From Pedobacter lusitanus (lineage in GTDB: Bacteria; Bacteroidota; Bacteroidia; Sphingobacteriales; Sphingobacteriaceae), in the NCBI RefSeq assembly GCF_040026395.1, contig NZ_CP157278.1, positions 2,852,001 to 2,916,000 of the forward strand: DNA of 64,000 nucleotides. The letters run 5' to 3'. Below are positions 27,096-36,002 of the stretch, in pieces; the first letter of the stretch is position 1; each line of letters begins with the position of its first letter. The notes under the pieces are model-generated. The model made no database searches, was not told the origin of the DNA, and worked only from the letters and a program-made list of their open reading frames with translations. Position numbers and translations under genes: made by a program.

Positions 27096-28724
27096 ATGCT
27101 CAAAGGATTTTTTAACGTACCAACACCTGAGAACGAACCTATTTTAGGTTACGCACCAGGAAGTAAAGAACGTGAATTATTGAAGGCTGCTTTAGCTGAA
27201 GCACGTTCAAAAAAAGGTGACATCTCTATGCACATCGGAGGCAAATTAGTCCATACCGATAAAAAGGGAACAGTTACTCCACCGCACGATCACCAACACG
27301 TTTTAGCACAATTCAGCATAGGCGATAAAACTCATGTACAACAGGCTATCGACGCAGCTTTAGCTGCAAAGCCTCAATGGGAAAATCTGCCATGGGAACA
27401 ACGTGCAGCTATATTTTTAAAGATCGCTGAGTTAATCTCAGGTCCGTATCGTTATAAATTAAATGCAGCAACTATGCTCGGTCAGTCTAAAAATGCATAC
27501 CAGGCAGAAATTGATTCAGCCTGTGAATTGATAGACTTCCTGCGTTTCAATGTTAGTTATATGGCTGACATTTATAAGCAACAGCCTCCTGTTTCACCAA
27601 AAGGTGTTTGGAACAGAGTTGAGCAGCGCCCATTAGAAGGTTTCGTTTTTGCTTTAACTCCTTTCAATTTTACTGCTATCGCAGCAAATCTGCCAACATC
27701 AGCAGCATTAATGGGTAATGTGGTTGTTTGGAAACCTGCGGAAACACAAATTTATGCTGCCAATTTATTGATGGAAATTTTCAAAGAAGCTGGTTTACCT
27801 GACGGAGTTATCAACCTTGTTTATGTAGGTGGTCCGGAAGCCGGAGAAGTTATTTTCAACAGTCCTGATTTTGCCGGTATTCACTTTACAGGTTCTACTG
27901 GAGTTTTCCAGAGCATATGGAAAACAATTGGTACAAATATTCATAAATACAAAACATATCCGCGTATCGTGGGTGAAACAGGTGGTAAAGATTTTATCCT
28001 GATTCACGGTTCTGCTGATGCAGAAGTTTCAAGTACAGCAATTTTACGTGGCGCTTTTGAATATCAGGGACAAAAATGTTCTGCTGCTTCAAGAACTTAT
28101 ATTGCGAAAAGTTTATGGCCAAAAATTAAAGAATTGATGCTGCGTGATCTTGCTACCTTCAAAATGGGTGGAACTGAAGATTTCGGTAACTTCATCAATG
28201 CTGTAATTGACGATCGTTCTTTCACCAAACTGGCTAAATATATCGATCAGGCAAAAGCTGATAAGGGAGTAGAAATCATTGCAGGTGGTAACTATGATAA
28301 ATCTAAAGGTTATTTTATTGAGCCAACAGTTTTAGTAGTTGATGATCCTAAATACACAACTATGTGCGAAGAGTTATTCGGACCGGTTTTAAGTGTATAT
28401 GTATATGATGACGCTGATTTTGATCAGGTATTGGAAATTATTGATACAACTTCTCCATATGCTTTAACAGGAGCTGTTATTGCTCAGGATCGTTATGCTA
28501 TTGATAAGGCATCTTATGCTTTACGTAATGCAGCAGGTAACTTCTACATTAATGATAAATGTACAGGTGCCGTTGTTGGTCAGCAGCCTTTTGGCGGAGC
28601 CAGAGGTTCAGGTACTAACGATAAAGCAGGTTCAATGATTAATTTATTACGTTGGGTTTCTCCCCGTACTATTAAAGAAACATTCGATCCGCCTAAGGAT
28701 TACCGTTACCCTTTCATGGGATAA
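27096..28724 (+). CDS. pruA: L-glutamate gamma-semialdehyde dehydrogenase (1-pyrroline-5-carboxylate dehydrogenase)
   Basis: This enzyme oxidises glutamate semialdehyde to glutamate with NAD+, the last step of proline (and arginine) catabolism. The 542-residue protein is an aldehyde dehydrogenase with TPFNFTAIAANLP, FTGSTGVF, the general-base glutamate in VGETGGKDF (Glu294), the catalytic cysteine in YQGQKCSAASR (Cys328) and the C-terminal GGARGSGTNDKAGS, all characteristic of this subgroup. It is a separate gene, not fused to proline dehydrogenase as in many Proteobacteria, and no proline dehydrogenase gene is adjacent. It is divergent from lpxK. Confidence 0.95.
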   Translation: MLKGFFNVPTPENEPILGYAPGSKERELLKAALAEARSKKGDISMHIGGKLVHTDKKGTVTPPHDHQHVLAQFSIGDKTHVQQAIDAALAAKPQWENLPWEQRAAIFLKIAELISGPYRYKLNAATMLGQSKNAYQAEIDSACELIDFLRFNVSYMADIYKQQPPVSPKGVWNRVEQRPLEGFVFALTPFNFTAIAANLPTSAALMGNVVVWKPAETQIYAANLLMEIFKEAGLPDGVINLVYVGGPEAGEVIFNSPDFAGIHFTGSTGVFQSIWKTIGTNIHKYKTYPRIVGETGGKDFILIHGSADAEVSSTAILRGAFEYQGQKCSAASRTYIAKSLWPKIKELMLRDLATFKMGGTEDFGNFINAVIDDRSFTKLAKYIDQAKADKGVEIIAGGNYDKSKGYFIEPTVLVVDDPKYTTMCEELFGPVLSVYVYDDADFDQVLEIIDTTSPYALTGAVIAQDRYAIDKASYALRNAAGNFYINDKCTGAVVGQQPFGGARGSGTNDKAGSMINLLRWVSPRTIKETFDPPKDYRYPFMG

Positions 28725-28733
28725 TCAAATTAT

Positions 28734-28764
28734 AAAAAAAGCCGGTTAATACCGGCTTTTTTTA
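28734..28764. terminator. Terminator after pruA
   Basis: AAAAAAAGCCGGT and ACCGGCTTTTTTT form a perfect stem with a 4-5 nt loop and T-runs on both strands. It ends pruA and can also stop minus-strand transcripts leaving the carbonic anhydrase gene. Confidence 0.92.
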
Positions 28765-28823
28765 TAATAAATAAGTTCTCAGTTATTCCTGATCACCAGA
28801 TGCATCAGCCGAAGCCTCATGAT

Positions 28824-29492
28824 TTATTTACCATCAACTTTAAATACAGAAGAGATATGATCATTAGATTCTGTTGTAACTTTCAGATCCTTTATCAATC
28901 CGGTTTCCAGACTATATACCCAGCCATGAATACCTAGCTTTTTACCATTACCCCATCTGTTCTGAACGATTGATGTCTTGGTCAGATTAAAGACTCCTTC
29001 TATTACATTCAGCTCTACCAGTCTGTCTGTACGTTTTTTCTCATTTTCAATACCGTCAAGCTCATCATTATGTAAACGATAAGTATCTTTTATATTTCTT
29101 AACCAGTTATCAATAATACCAAATTGTCTATTGCTCATTGCTGCTGCAACACCACCACATCCGTAATGACCGCAAACAATAACATGCTCAACTTCCAGTA
29201 CATTTACTGCATAATCCAGTACACTTAACATATTCATGTCCGTATGTACTACTACATTCGCAATATTACGGTGAACAAAAATGTCACCCGGATTAGTGTG
29301 CGTAATCTGGTTAGCCGGCACACGGCTGTCTGAACAGCCGATCCATAAAACAGGTGGTTTTTGTCCGGCTGATAAGCGATCAAAAAAAGTAGGATCTTCA
29401 GCTAAAGTAGCTGCTACCCATTCTTTATTTCCTTTTAATAATCCTTCGTAAGTAATGTTGTGGTTGTGAGGTTCTGATTTTGTTGCACACAT
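28824..29492 (-). CDS. Beta-class carbonic anhydrase
   Basis: This 222-residue cytoplasmic zinc enzyme interconverts CO2 and bicarbonate. Zinc ligands Cys53 and Asp/Arg dyad residues lie in GCSDSRVPA, and His109 and Cys112 lie in VCGHYGCGG. The rest (HRNIANVV, LDYAVNVLEVEHVIV) is normal for the beta class. It starts 5 nt after the SulP transporter gene, so the two are cotranscribed, and the pair is best read as a bicarbonate uptake or CO2-handling unit. Just past the stop codon, in another frame, the DNA continues as EASADASGDQE and a stop, which may be a lost C-terminal tail. Confidence 0.95.
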   Translation of the reverse strand: MCATKSEPHNHNITYEGLLKGNKEWVAATLAEDPTFFDRLSAGQKPPVLWIGCSDSRVPANQITHTNPGDIFVHRNIANVVVHTDMNMLSVLDYAVNVLEVEHVIVCGHYGCGGVAAAMSNRQFGIIDNWLRNIKDTYRLHNDELDGIENEKKRTDRLVELNVIEGVFNLTKTSIVQNRWGNGKKLGIHGWVYSLETGLIKDLKVTTESNDHISSVFKVDGK

Positions 29493-29497
29493 AATAT

Positions 29498-31093
29498 TTA
29501 TATTTTATGAATATCTTGAATAATTTTGTCCGTTATTTTTGGTACTATATAATGCTCTTTTATATCAACTAAGGTAACGATAATACCTTTTGTATAAGCA
29601 TTATGCTTGAAATTGAAAATGGTTTCCAGCACGTCAGGATGTATATACCTGGAATTGCTGCCATCAATAATTACATTTGTTTCCTGAGGAATTTTCGTCA
29701 ATACAACCTGTATTGCTGCTTTATTCAGAAAGGATACTTCTTCAGAAAGCTTGATTCTCAGATTTTTTTTATTTCCTTCTTCCTGAATCTTGTAAAAGAA
29801 AGGATTACGCATGTTGGTACGCAGCAGATAAAACACTGATAACAACATACCGATTGCCACACCTTTTAATAAATCGGTCAGTAAAACGGCAACCACAGTA
29901 ATAAAGAATGGGACGAACTGATCCCAGCCTTTGTGATACATATGTTTGAATAAACTAATTCTTGTTAATTTATAACCAGTCACCAGCAGGATGGCTGCCA
30001 GACAGGCCAGCGGTACCATATTGATTAAACCGGGTATAAAAAGAAAAGAAAGTAATAACCAGCAGCCATGCAAAATAGCGGAAGCTTTAGTTTTTCCACC
30101 CGCATTTACGTTAGCAGAGCTTCTTACAATTACAGAAGTCAACGGTAATCCCCCAAGCATACCACTCGTCATATTTCCTACTCCCTGCGCAATCAGCTCT
30201 CTGTTGGTTGGTGAAACTCTTTTTACAGGATCTATCTTATCTACAGCCTCTATACTCAATAAAGTCTCCAGACTTGCTACAACAGCAATTGTTATCGCAA
30301 CAATCCATACTTCTTTATTAGTGATAGCTGAAAAATCAGGCATAGTGAATAAGTTCGAGAATTCTGTCCACCCGCTTACTACAGGAATACTAACCATCTG
30401 TTCAGGTCTTAATGCATAAGGTGTTTGCTGGAAAAGCAAAGTCATTACCACACCAAGTATAACCACCAGTAAAGGTGCCGGAACAGCACTTACTTTTTTC
30501 AGCTTAGGCCAGAAGATCAGGATAGCTATCGAAAGTATGGTAATAATCATGGCAGCCGGATTGAGCATTTTTATCGCCTGCAGAACAACCTGATACATAT
30601 GACCGTTACTCAGATTTTCATCCAGAAAGTCTTTATCGACTCCTAATGCATGAGGTAATTGTTTCAGAATCAGGATCAGACCGATCGCAGCAAGCATTCC
30701 TTCAATCACACTTGAAGGGAAATAATTGCCAATAGTCCCAGCCCGGACTATACCCAATACAATTTGCAACAGTCCCGCCAGCATCACTGCCAGCAAAAAC
30801 ACCTGATAACTACCCAGATGAGCTATAGCTCCCAGTACAATAACTGTCAAACCAGCGGCCGGACCACTTACACTTAGTTGTGAGCCACTTACACTGGCCA
30901 CAACTATTCCACCAACCACACCAGTAACTATACCGGCAAACAATGGTGCACCCGAAGCCAGGGCAATCCCCAGACACAAAGGCAGGGCTACTAAAAACAC
31001 GACAATACTTGCCGGTAAATCGCGCTTTAGATTCTTTTTTAAGATATATTTTTTCAATCCAACCTGCGGAGAGGTTGAGTTTCCATTTTGCAT
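29498..31093 (-). CDS. SulP-family inorganic anion transporter (probable bicarbonate transporter)
   Basis: This 531-residue inner-membrane transporter has about 10-12 membrane helices (from about residue 24 to 420), the signature GIVTGVVGGIVVASVSGSQLSVSGPAAG and the TNRELIAQGVGNMTSGMLGGLP motif. A reduced C-terminal STAS domain follows (about 450-531, with VIIDGSNSRYIHPDVLE). SulP proteins carry sulfate, bicarbonate or other anions. Tight coupling to a carbonic anhydrase gene 5 nt downstream favours bicarbonate, probably driven by Na+. It may be cotranscribed with the small exported-protein gene upstream. Confidence 0.9.
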   Translation of the reverse strand: MQNGNSTSPQVGLKKYILKKNLKRDLPASIVVFLVALPLCLGIALASGAPLFAGIVTGVVGGIVVASVSGSQLSVSGPAAGLTVIVLGAIAHLGSYQVFLLAVMLAGLLQIVLGIVRAGTIGNYFPSSVIEGMLAAIGLILILKQLPHALGVDKDFLDENLSNGHMYQVVLQAIKMLNPAAMIITILSIAILIFWPKLKKVSAVPAPLLVVILGVVMTLLFQQTPYALRPEQMVSIPVVSGWTEFSNLFTMPDFSAITNKEVWIVAITIAVVASLETLLSIEAVDKIDPVKRVSPTNRELIAQGVGNMTSGMLGGLPLTSVIVRSSANVNAGGKTKASAILHGCWLLLSFLFIPGLINMVPLACLAAILLVTGYKLTRISLFKHMYHKGWDQFVPFFITVVAVLLTDLLKGVAIGMLLSVFYLLRTNMRNPFFYKIQEEGNKKNLRIKLSEEVSFLNKAAIQVVLTKIPQETNVIIDGSNSRYIHPDVLETIFNFKHNAYTKGIIVTLVDIKEHYIVPKITDKIIQDIHKI

Positions 31094-31133
31094 AACATTC
31101 CTGCGCTAATTATTACTTATAACTATTTAGTTA

Positions 31134-31157
31134 CAGTCTGTCCCATTGGACAGACTG
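31134..31157. repeat. 10-bp inverted repeat upstream of the SulP gene
   Basis: CAGTCTGTCC and GGACAGACTG are perfect partners around a 4-nt loop. It lies 41 bp before the SulP start and 16 bp after the stop of the small upstream gene on the minus strand. No T-run follows, so it may be an operator or a leader hairpin rather than a terminator. Confidence 0.6.
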
Positions 31158-31172
31158 CTTAATCTATAAAGA

Positions 31173-31514
31173 TTAGCAAAAGTTAGGCGGCGGTGTGGGT
31201 ACAGAAGGATGATAAGGATCTACATACCGTTTAAAATGATCTATATAACAATTCCTTATCCCAAAATCTACTAATAATGGTACGTAAGTATAAGTGTTAT
31301 GAAAATCTATAGGTTTGTAGTCAATAAATTTGAGTAAAGACTTTCCTGAATCACAATCAGAACTATGTTCCTGCTCTAATTGCAGAATAACAGTTTTAAT
31401 TACATTCTTGTCCATATGACCTACAAATACCGGTGCAGCAGAAATAATCATCTTCACGGTGAAGATGCTTATGAAGGCTATAACAATATGTAGACGATAC
31501 TTATAAAATGACAT
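31173..31514 (-). CDS. Small exported or membrane-anchored protein, function unknown
   Basis: This 113-residue protein starts at ATG 31514 (MSFYKYRLHIVIAF) and is preferred to the longer frame from 31574 because it places a hydrophobic helix at residues 9-26. The rest is soluble, with two cysteines mid-chain and one at the very end (VPTPPPNFC). The core SAAPVFVGHMDKNVIKTVILQLEQE looks like a family of small Bacteroidota proteins seen near transporter genes, but I cannot name it. It lies upstream of the SulP and carbonic anhydrase genes in the same direction. Confidence 0.6.
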   Translation of the reverse strand: MSFYKYRLHIVIAFISIFTVKMIISAAPVFVGHMDKNVIKTVILQLEQEHSSDCDSGKSLLKFIDYKPIDFHNTYTYVPLLVDFGIRNCYIDHFKRYVDPYHPSVPTPPPNFC

Positions 31515-31705
31515 TCTGTCGGATTCAGCTATTTTTACTTCCCAAATGTAATACCAAGAACCCCTTTTTATCAAAAAAATATGTAAAAAAAATGTAATTA
31601 AGTTTTCTGAAAGCTCATTCTGTTAATGGAATTACAGATTACGTGATGAATTAATTTAGCAATAACTGTATTTTCGCAATTCCTAAACAACATAATGTCT
31701 GTGAA

Positions 31706-31826
31706 GCCTGAAAGCGCGCGAAAGCTTCATGACCATTAAAAGCAATAAACTACCTATGAAACCTGAGTGTGCCTGAAAGCACGCGAAAGCTTCATGACCA
31801 TTAAAAGCAATAAACTACCTATGAAA
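31706..31826 (+). repeat. Duplicated leader: 56-bp direct repeat, period 65 bp
   Basis: Units 31706-31761 and 31771-31826 are identical at 55 of 56 positions, separated by 9 nt. Each unit contains CTACCTATGAAA, so the translation start region of the downstream porin gene is present twice. The first copy opens only a 6-codon reading frame (MKPECA) that ends just inside the second copy. Each unit can also fold a short hairpin around TGAAAGC and GCTTCA. Confidence 0.9.
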
Positions 31827-33053
31827 AAAAGTCTGCTAACCCTGATTTTATTTTATCCGCTGTTAGTCTTTAGTCAGAGTAATAATGCTCCATCTTCTTA
31901 TGATATTCATGATATTAAGATTACGGGTTATCTCCAAACACAGTTTCAAGTGGCTCAGTCACCAGGAATTTCATCTTTTTCGGGTGGAGATTTTGCAGAG
32001 AATTCCGATAACAGATTTATGATCAGAAGGGGGCGTCTTAAAATTGACCGCGTAGATAAATATTCCAGCATAGTTTTTCAGATTGACGCTACACAAAATG
32101 GTGTACAGCTAATGGATGCCTTTATACAACTTCATCAACCCGATAACAAAAGATTTCAGTTAACCGCGGGTCTTTTTAACAGACCTTTTGGTTATTCGAT
32201 TGTGTACTCTTCCGGCTACAGGGATTTTCCGGAACGTTCGCGTGTATTTCAAACCCTGATGCCTCGTGAACGTGATATTGGCGCAATGTTATCCTATCAG
32301 CCTATCAGAGAACTTCATTTCCTGAATATGGATCTGGCTGTTGTCAATGGCAGTGGGCTGTTTGCCAGAGATTATGACTCAAAAAAAGACGTAATTGGTA
32401 ATCTGTCTTTCAAATTTGATAGCCTTGCCAATAAAAAACTTCATATTGGTTTTGGAGGCTCCATTTATAAGGGGTCAGTTCGCAGTGCTACTGACACCTA
32501 TTATTCAGATAATGGAAACGGATTCACCAAAAATACCGACCCCTCAATAAAAGGCTCTAACCTGAAAAGGAATTACTATGGCGGAAATATACAGGTCCAA
32601 TATGACAACACCTTTGGGACTACCAGCCTGAAAGCTGAATATGTTACCGGAACACAGCCAGGAGTAGCTGCCTCCAGTACAGTAAGCGGAGCACTGGCCA
32701 GTCAGAGCTTTTCTACCCAACCCGCCACTGATCTTTATCTCAGAAATTTCACAGGTTATTATATCTGGTTCACCCAGCAAATTCTTAAAAGCAGATTCAG
32801 CGCTTTACTGGCATACGACGTTTACGATCCGAACAGAAAAATCAAGGAAAGTCAGATAGGACTTGATAATAATACAACCGCAGGTGATATTAAATTCAGC
32901 ACGCTGGGTTATGGCGTAACCTACCTGTTCAGTTCAAGATTAAAATTAACCGTTTATAACGAAAGAGTAATCAACTCCCCTACACAATTACCTAATTATA
33001 ATAAAGATATCAGAGACGATGTCTTTACCACCCGTTTACAATATCGCTGGTAA
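31821..33053 (+). CDS. Outer-membrane porin, OprO/OprP-like
   Basis: This 410-residue exported barrel protein has a signal peptide (about 1-18, ending VFSQ) and opens with IKITGYLQTQFQVAQ. The RFMIRRGRLKIDRVDKYSS and AGLFNRPFGYSI segments belong to the phosphate-selective porin O/P family. It ends TTRLQYRW, a normal barrel terminus. In Bacteroidota such porins are not necessarily phosphate-specific. I chose ATG at 31821, the second copy of a duplicated leader, because it starts a proper signal peptide; the frame is open back to a GTG at 31767, inside the repeat. Confidence 0.85.
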   Translation: MKKSLLTLILFYPLLVFSQSNNAPSSYDIHDIKITGYLQTQFQVAQSPGISSFSGGDFAENSDNRFMIRRGRLKIDRVDKYSSIVFQIDATQNGVQLMDAFIQLHQPDNKRFQLTAGLFNRPFGYSIVYSSGYRDFPERSRVFQTLMPRERDIGAMLSYQPIRELHFLNMDLAVVNGSGLFARDYDSKKDVIGNLSFKFDSLANKKLHIGFGGSIYKGSVRSATDTYYSDNGNGFTKNTDPSIKGSNLKRNYYGGNIQVQYDNTFGTTSLKAEYVTGTQPGVAASSTVSGALASQSFSTQPATDLYLRNFTGYYIWFTQQILKSRFSALLAYDVYDPNRKIKESQIGLDNNTTAGDIKFSTLGYGVTYLFSSRLKLTVYNERVINSPTQLPNYNKDIRDDVFTTRLQYRW

Positions 33054-33138
33054 ACCCTGATCTTGTTAAAATTTATCTGCTGAATTATAAATTATAATGA
33101 GGTTCTTTTATACATTTATAAAAACTGAGTTTAATTCC

Positions 33139-34683
33139 ATGGATAATAAAATAAAATTACTACAGGATAAAATAGAACAGGCATATGCAGGCGGTGGTCC
33201 GCAAAGAATAGATAGTCAGCATAAAAAAGGCAAGTTAACTGCCAGGGAACGTATTCATTTCTTAATGGACGAAGGTACCTTTGAAGAAATAGGGATGTTT
33301 GTTACCCACCGGAGCACTGACTTTGGTATGGAAACAGAAAAATATCCCGGCGATGGTGTCGTAACCGGTTATGGCAACATAAATGGCAGACTCGTTTATA
33401 TTTTCTCTCAGGACTTTACCATATTCGGGGGGTCCCTTTCCGAAACCCATGCTGAAAAAATATGTAAGATCATGGAGATGGCCTTAAAAACCGGTGCTCC
33501 GCTGATAGGCTTAAATGATAGCGGAGGAGCCCGTATACAGGAAGGTGTTGTCTCACTGGGTGGATATGCCGATATTTTTTACCGCAATGTACAGGCATCA
33601 GGAGTAATCCCCCAGCTTTCAGCTATTATGGGGCCATGCGCAGGTGGCGCAGTTTACTCCCCTGCAATCACTGATTTCACCCTGATGGTAGAAAACACCT
33701 CTTACATGTTTGTAACTGGCCCAAACGTAGTTAAAACAGTCACACACGAAGAAGTAAGTTCCGAAGAGCTGGGTGGAGCAAGTACACACGCCACAAAATC
33801 AGGAGTAACACATTTCTCCTGTGTAAATGAGCTTGATGCCATTAATCATATTAAACAATTGCTGAGTTATATGCCTCAGAATTGTGAAGAGACACCAGCA
33901 ATGCTGTCCTATAGACAGGATCAGGATGAAACCCGTTCAGCTTTAAATAAAATTATACCCGAGAATGCAAATCAGCCTTATGATGTGAGAGGTGTAATAG
34001 AGCAGCTAAGCGATCAGGATAGTTTTCTGGAAGTACAAAAAGATTTTGCAGAGAATATAGTTGTTGGTTTTGCCCGTCTGGCAGGAAGAAGTATTGGAAT
34101 TGTTGCCAATCAACCCGCCTACCTTGCCGGCGTATTAGATAATAATGCTTCCATCAAAGCAGCCCGTTTTGTCAGGTTCTGCGATTGTTTTAACATCCCT
34201 TTGCTCGTACTGGAAGATGTTCCGGGTTTTCTTCCCGGAACAGATCAGGAATGGAATGGGATTATCAAAAACGGGGCAAAATTACTTTATGCCTTTAGTG
34301 AAGCAACCGTACCAAGAATTACAGTAATTATCAGAAAAGCATATGGCGGAGCTTATGATGTTATGAATTCCAAGCATATTGGTGCAGATATGAATTATGC
34401 ATGGCCGACGGCAGAAATCGCAGTCATGGGAGCTAAAGGTGCTGCAGAAATTATCTTTAAAAAAGAGATTACCAGTGCTGCTGATCCGGCTGCCAAATTG
34501 CTTGAAAAAGAGAAAATGTATGCGGAAATCTTCGCAAATCCATATCGTGCGGCAGAACGTGGATTCATAGATGAGGTCATTGAACCTGCTGATACAAGAG
34601 CTAAATTAATCCGGGCGTTCAAGATGCTGGAAAATAAAGTGGTCAATAATCCACGTAAAAAGCACGGAAATATTCCGTTATAA
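33139..34683 (+). CDS. Acyl-CoA carboxylase beta (carboxyltransferase) subunit, propionyl-CoA carboxylase-like
   Basis: This 514-residue carboxyltransferase transfers CO2 from carboxybiotin to an acyl-CoA, most likely propionyl-CoA. It has the paired crotonase-like halves with [57 protein letters not shown] (seen as [10 protein letters not shown]) and, in the second half, [29 protein letters not shown] and [15 protein letters not shown] start it at ATG 33139 ([13 protein letters not shown]), the family start, not at 33097. No biotin carboxylase or biotin carrier gene is next to it, so the partner subunits must be elsewhere. Confidence 0.93.
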   Translation: MDNKIKLLQDKIEQAYAGGGPQRIDSQHKKGKLTARERIHFLMDEGTFEEIGMFVTHRSTDFGMETEKYPGDGVVTGYGNINGRLVYIFSQDFTIFGGSLSETHAEKICKIMEMALKTGAPLIGLNDSGGARIQEGVVSLGGYADIFYRNVQASGVIPQLSAIMGPCAGGAVYSPAITDFTLMVENTSYMFVTGPNVVKTVTHEEVSSEELGGASTHATKSGVTHFSCVNELDAINHIKQLLSYMPQNCEETPAMLSYRQDQDETRSALNKIIPENANQPYDVRGVIEQLSDQDSFLEVQKDFAENIVVGFARLAGRSIGIVANQPAYLAGVLDNNASIKAARFVRFCDCFNIPLLVLEDVPGFLPGTDQEWNGIIKNGAKLLYAFSEATVPRITVIIRKAYGGAYDVMNSKHIGADMNYAWPTAEIAVMGAKGAAEIIFKKEITSAADPAAKLLEKEKMYAEIFANPYRAAERGFIDEVIEPADTRAKLIRAFKMLENKVVNNPRKKHGNIPL

Positions 34684-34707
34684 TAAAAAACAACTCTGGA
34701 TTATGTC

Positions 34708-34731
34708 ATTATTGATTTAGATATCAATAAT
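34708..34731. repeat. 9-bp inverted repeat upstream of the M42 peptidase promoter
   Basis: ATTATTGAT and ATCAATAAT form a perfect inverted repeat with a 6-nt loop, ending 5 bp before the -33 TTG of the M42 peptidase promoter. No T-run follows, so it is not a good terminator for the upstream carboxyltransferase gene; an operator is possible. Confidence 0.55.
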
Positions 34732-34735
34732 AGAC

Positions 34736-34765
34736 TTGATGCTTAAAGCCATCTTTATATATTTG
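34736..34765 (+). promoter_or_regulatory. Sigma-A type promoter of the M42 peptidase gene
   Basis: TTG at 34736-34738 and TATATTTG at 34758-34765 are exactly 19 nt apart, a textbook Bacteroidota promoter. Transcription should start near 34771, leaving a leader of about 15 nt before the ATG at 34786. Confidence 0.75.
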
Positions 34766-34791
34766 TTTATCATAAAAATATAAAGATGGCT
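34747..34791. repeat. 14-bp perfect inverted repeat spanning -7 box to start codon
   Basis: AGCCATCTTTATAT (34747-34760) and ATATAAAGATGGCT (34778-34791) are perfect partners with a 17-nt spacer. The left arm covers the first bases of the -7 box and the right arm covers the ATG of the M42 peptidase gene. Because the left arm is upstream of the expected transcription start, the symmetry cannot fold in the mRNA and is more likely a DNA-level operator. Confidence 0.6.
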
Positions 34792-35901
34792 AAAAAGAAA
34801 GACGAGAAGCAGAAACATGTATCTGTCGTAACTAAGAAATCACTTCAGTTTTTTGAAGAATATATCAATAACCCATCCCCAACAGGATTTGAGTACCCTG
34901 GCCAGAAACTATGGTTAGACTATTTAAAACCTTATATCGATGAAAGTTTTATCGATAATTACGGAACGGCAGTAGGCGTTATCAATCCCAAAGCAGAATA
35001 TAAAGTCGTTATAGAAGCACATGCCGATGAAATTTCATGGTTTGTGAACTATATCACCAGTGATGGTTTAATTTATGTAATCAGAAATGGTGGTTCAGAT
35101 CATCAGATTGCTCCTTCTAAACGTGTCAATATCCATACCGACAAAGGATTGGTCAAAGCAGTATTCGGATGGCCTGCAATTCATACCAGAGGTGCAGGAG
35201 AAAAAGAAGAAGCACCGGCTTTAAAGAACATTTTTCTGGATTGCGGTTGTACTACAAAAGAAGAAGTTGAAGCACTGGGTGTTCATGTAGGTTGTGTAAT
35301 CACTTATGAAGATGAATTCATGGTCTTAAACGATCGCTACTATGTAGGCCGGGCTCTGGATAACCGTGCAGGTGGATTTATGATTGCTGAGGTTGCGCGT
35401 TTACTTAAAGAAAACAAACAAAAATTACCATTTGCTTTATACATCGTAAACTCCGTACAGGAAGAAATAGGTTTAAGAGGTGCAGAAATGATTGCACACC
35501 GGATTAAACCTGATGTAGCTATCGTGACCGATGTAACCCATGATACTTCTACACCGATGATCAATAAAATCACTCAGGGAGATTTAGCCTGCGGTAAAGG
35601 ACCAGTAGTCTCCTATGCACCAGCAGTACAAACCAATCTGAATAAATTACTGATCGAAACTGCTGAAAAAAATGATATTCCTTTCCAGCGCCAGGCTTCA
35701 TCACGTTCAACAGGAACAGATACAGATGCTTTCGCTTATTCAAACGGAGGAGTTCCTTCAGCACTGATTTCACTGCCTTTGCGTTATATGCATACCACAG
35801 TTGAAATGATCCATAAAGAAGACGTAGATAACGTCATCAGCCTGATCTATCACTCTTTATTGAACATAAAAAAAGACCACGATTTTAAATACAATAAATA
35901 A
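34786..35901 (+). CDS. M42-family metallopeptidase (aminopeptidase)
   Basis: This 371-residue cytoplasmic dinuclear metallopeptidase belongs to the glutamyl/lysyl aminopeptidase group that forms large tetrahedral particles. Metal and catalytic residues are visible in IEAHADEIS, ALDNRAGG, VQEEIGLRGAEM (catalytic glutamate pair), VTDVTHDT and LRYMHTTVE. Family members are often mislabelled endoglucanase. The N-terminal first 12 residues are lysine-rich. It is a single gene with its own strong promoter bracketed by inverted repeats, which suggests dedicated regulation. Confidence 0.92.
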   Translation: MAKKKDEKQKHVSVVTKKSLQFFEEYINNPSPTGFEYPGQKLWLDYLKPYIDESFIDNYGTAVGVINPKAEYKVVIEAHADEISWFVNYITSDGLIYVIRNGGSDHQIAPSKRVNIHTDKGLVKAVFGWPAIHTRGAGEKEEAPALKNIFLDCGCTTKEEVEALGVHVGCVITYEDEFMVLNDRYYVGRALDNRAGGFMIAEVARLLKENKQKLPFALYIVNSVQEEIGLRGAEMIAHRIKPDVAIVTDVTHDTSTPMINKITQGDLACGKGPVVSYAPAVQTNLNKLLIETAEKNDIPFQRQASSRSTGTDTDAFAYSNGGVPSALISLPLRYMHTTVEMIHKEDVDNVISLIYHSLLNIKKDHDFKYNK

Positions 35902-35923
35902 GATCTTATCTTCACAGAAAATT

Positions 35924-35955
35924 AAGCGTGTTTGATTTTTCGGACACGCTTTTTT
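35924..35955 (+). terminator. Intrinsic terminator after the M42 peptidase gene
   Basis: AAGCGTGT and ACACGCTT form the stem, with a loop of about 12 nt, followed by a T-run. It lies 23 bp past the stop codon. Confidence 0.85.
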
Positions 35956-36002
35956 ATGGCACGCAATTGTATCAAATGCACTGAACTAAAAATATAAAAA
36001 CA

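Noticed and set aside
28783..28824. 13-codon frame after the carbonic anhydrase gene (starting MRLRLM)
   Set aside because: Too short, no ribosome-binding site; the other frame with a tail-like sequence explains the region better.
31767..31820. Longer start of the OprO/P-like porin at GTG 31767
   Set aside because: The added residues come from the duplicated leader and would bury the signal peptide.
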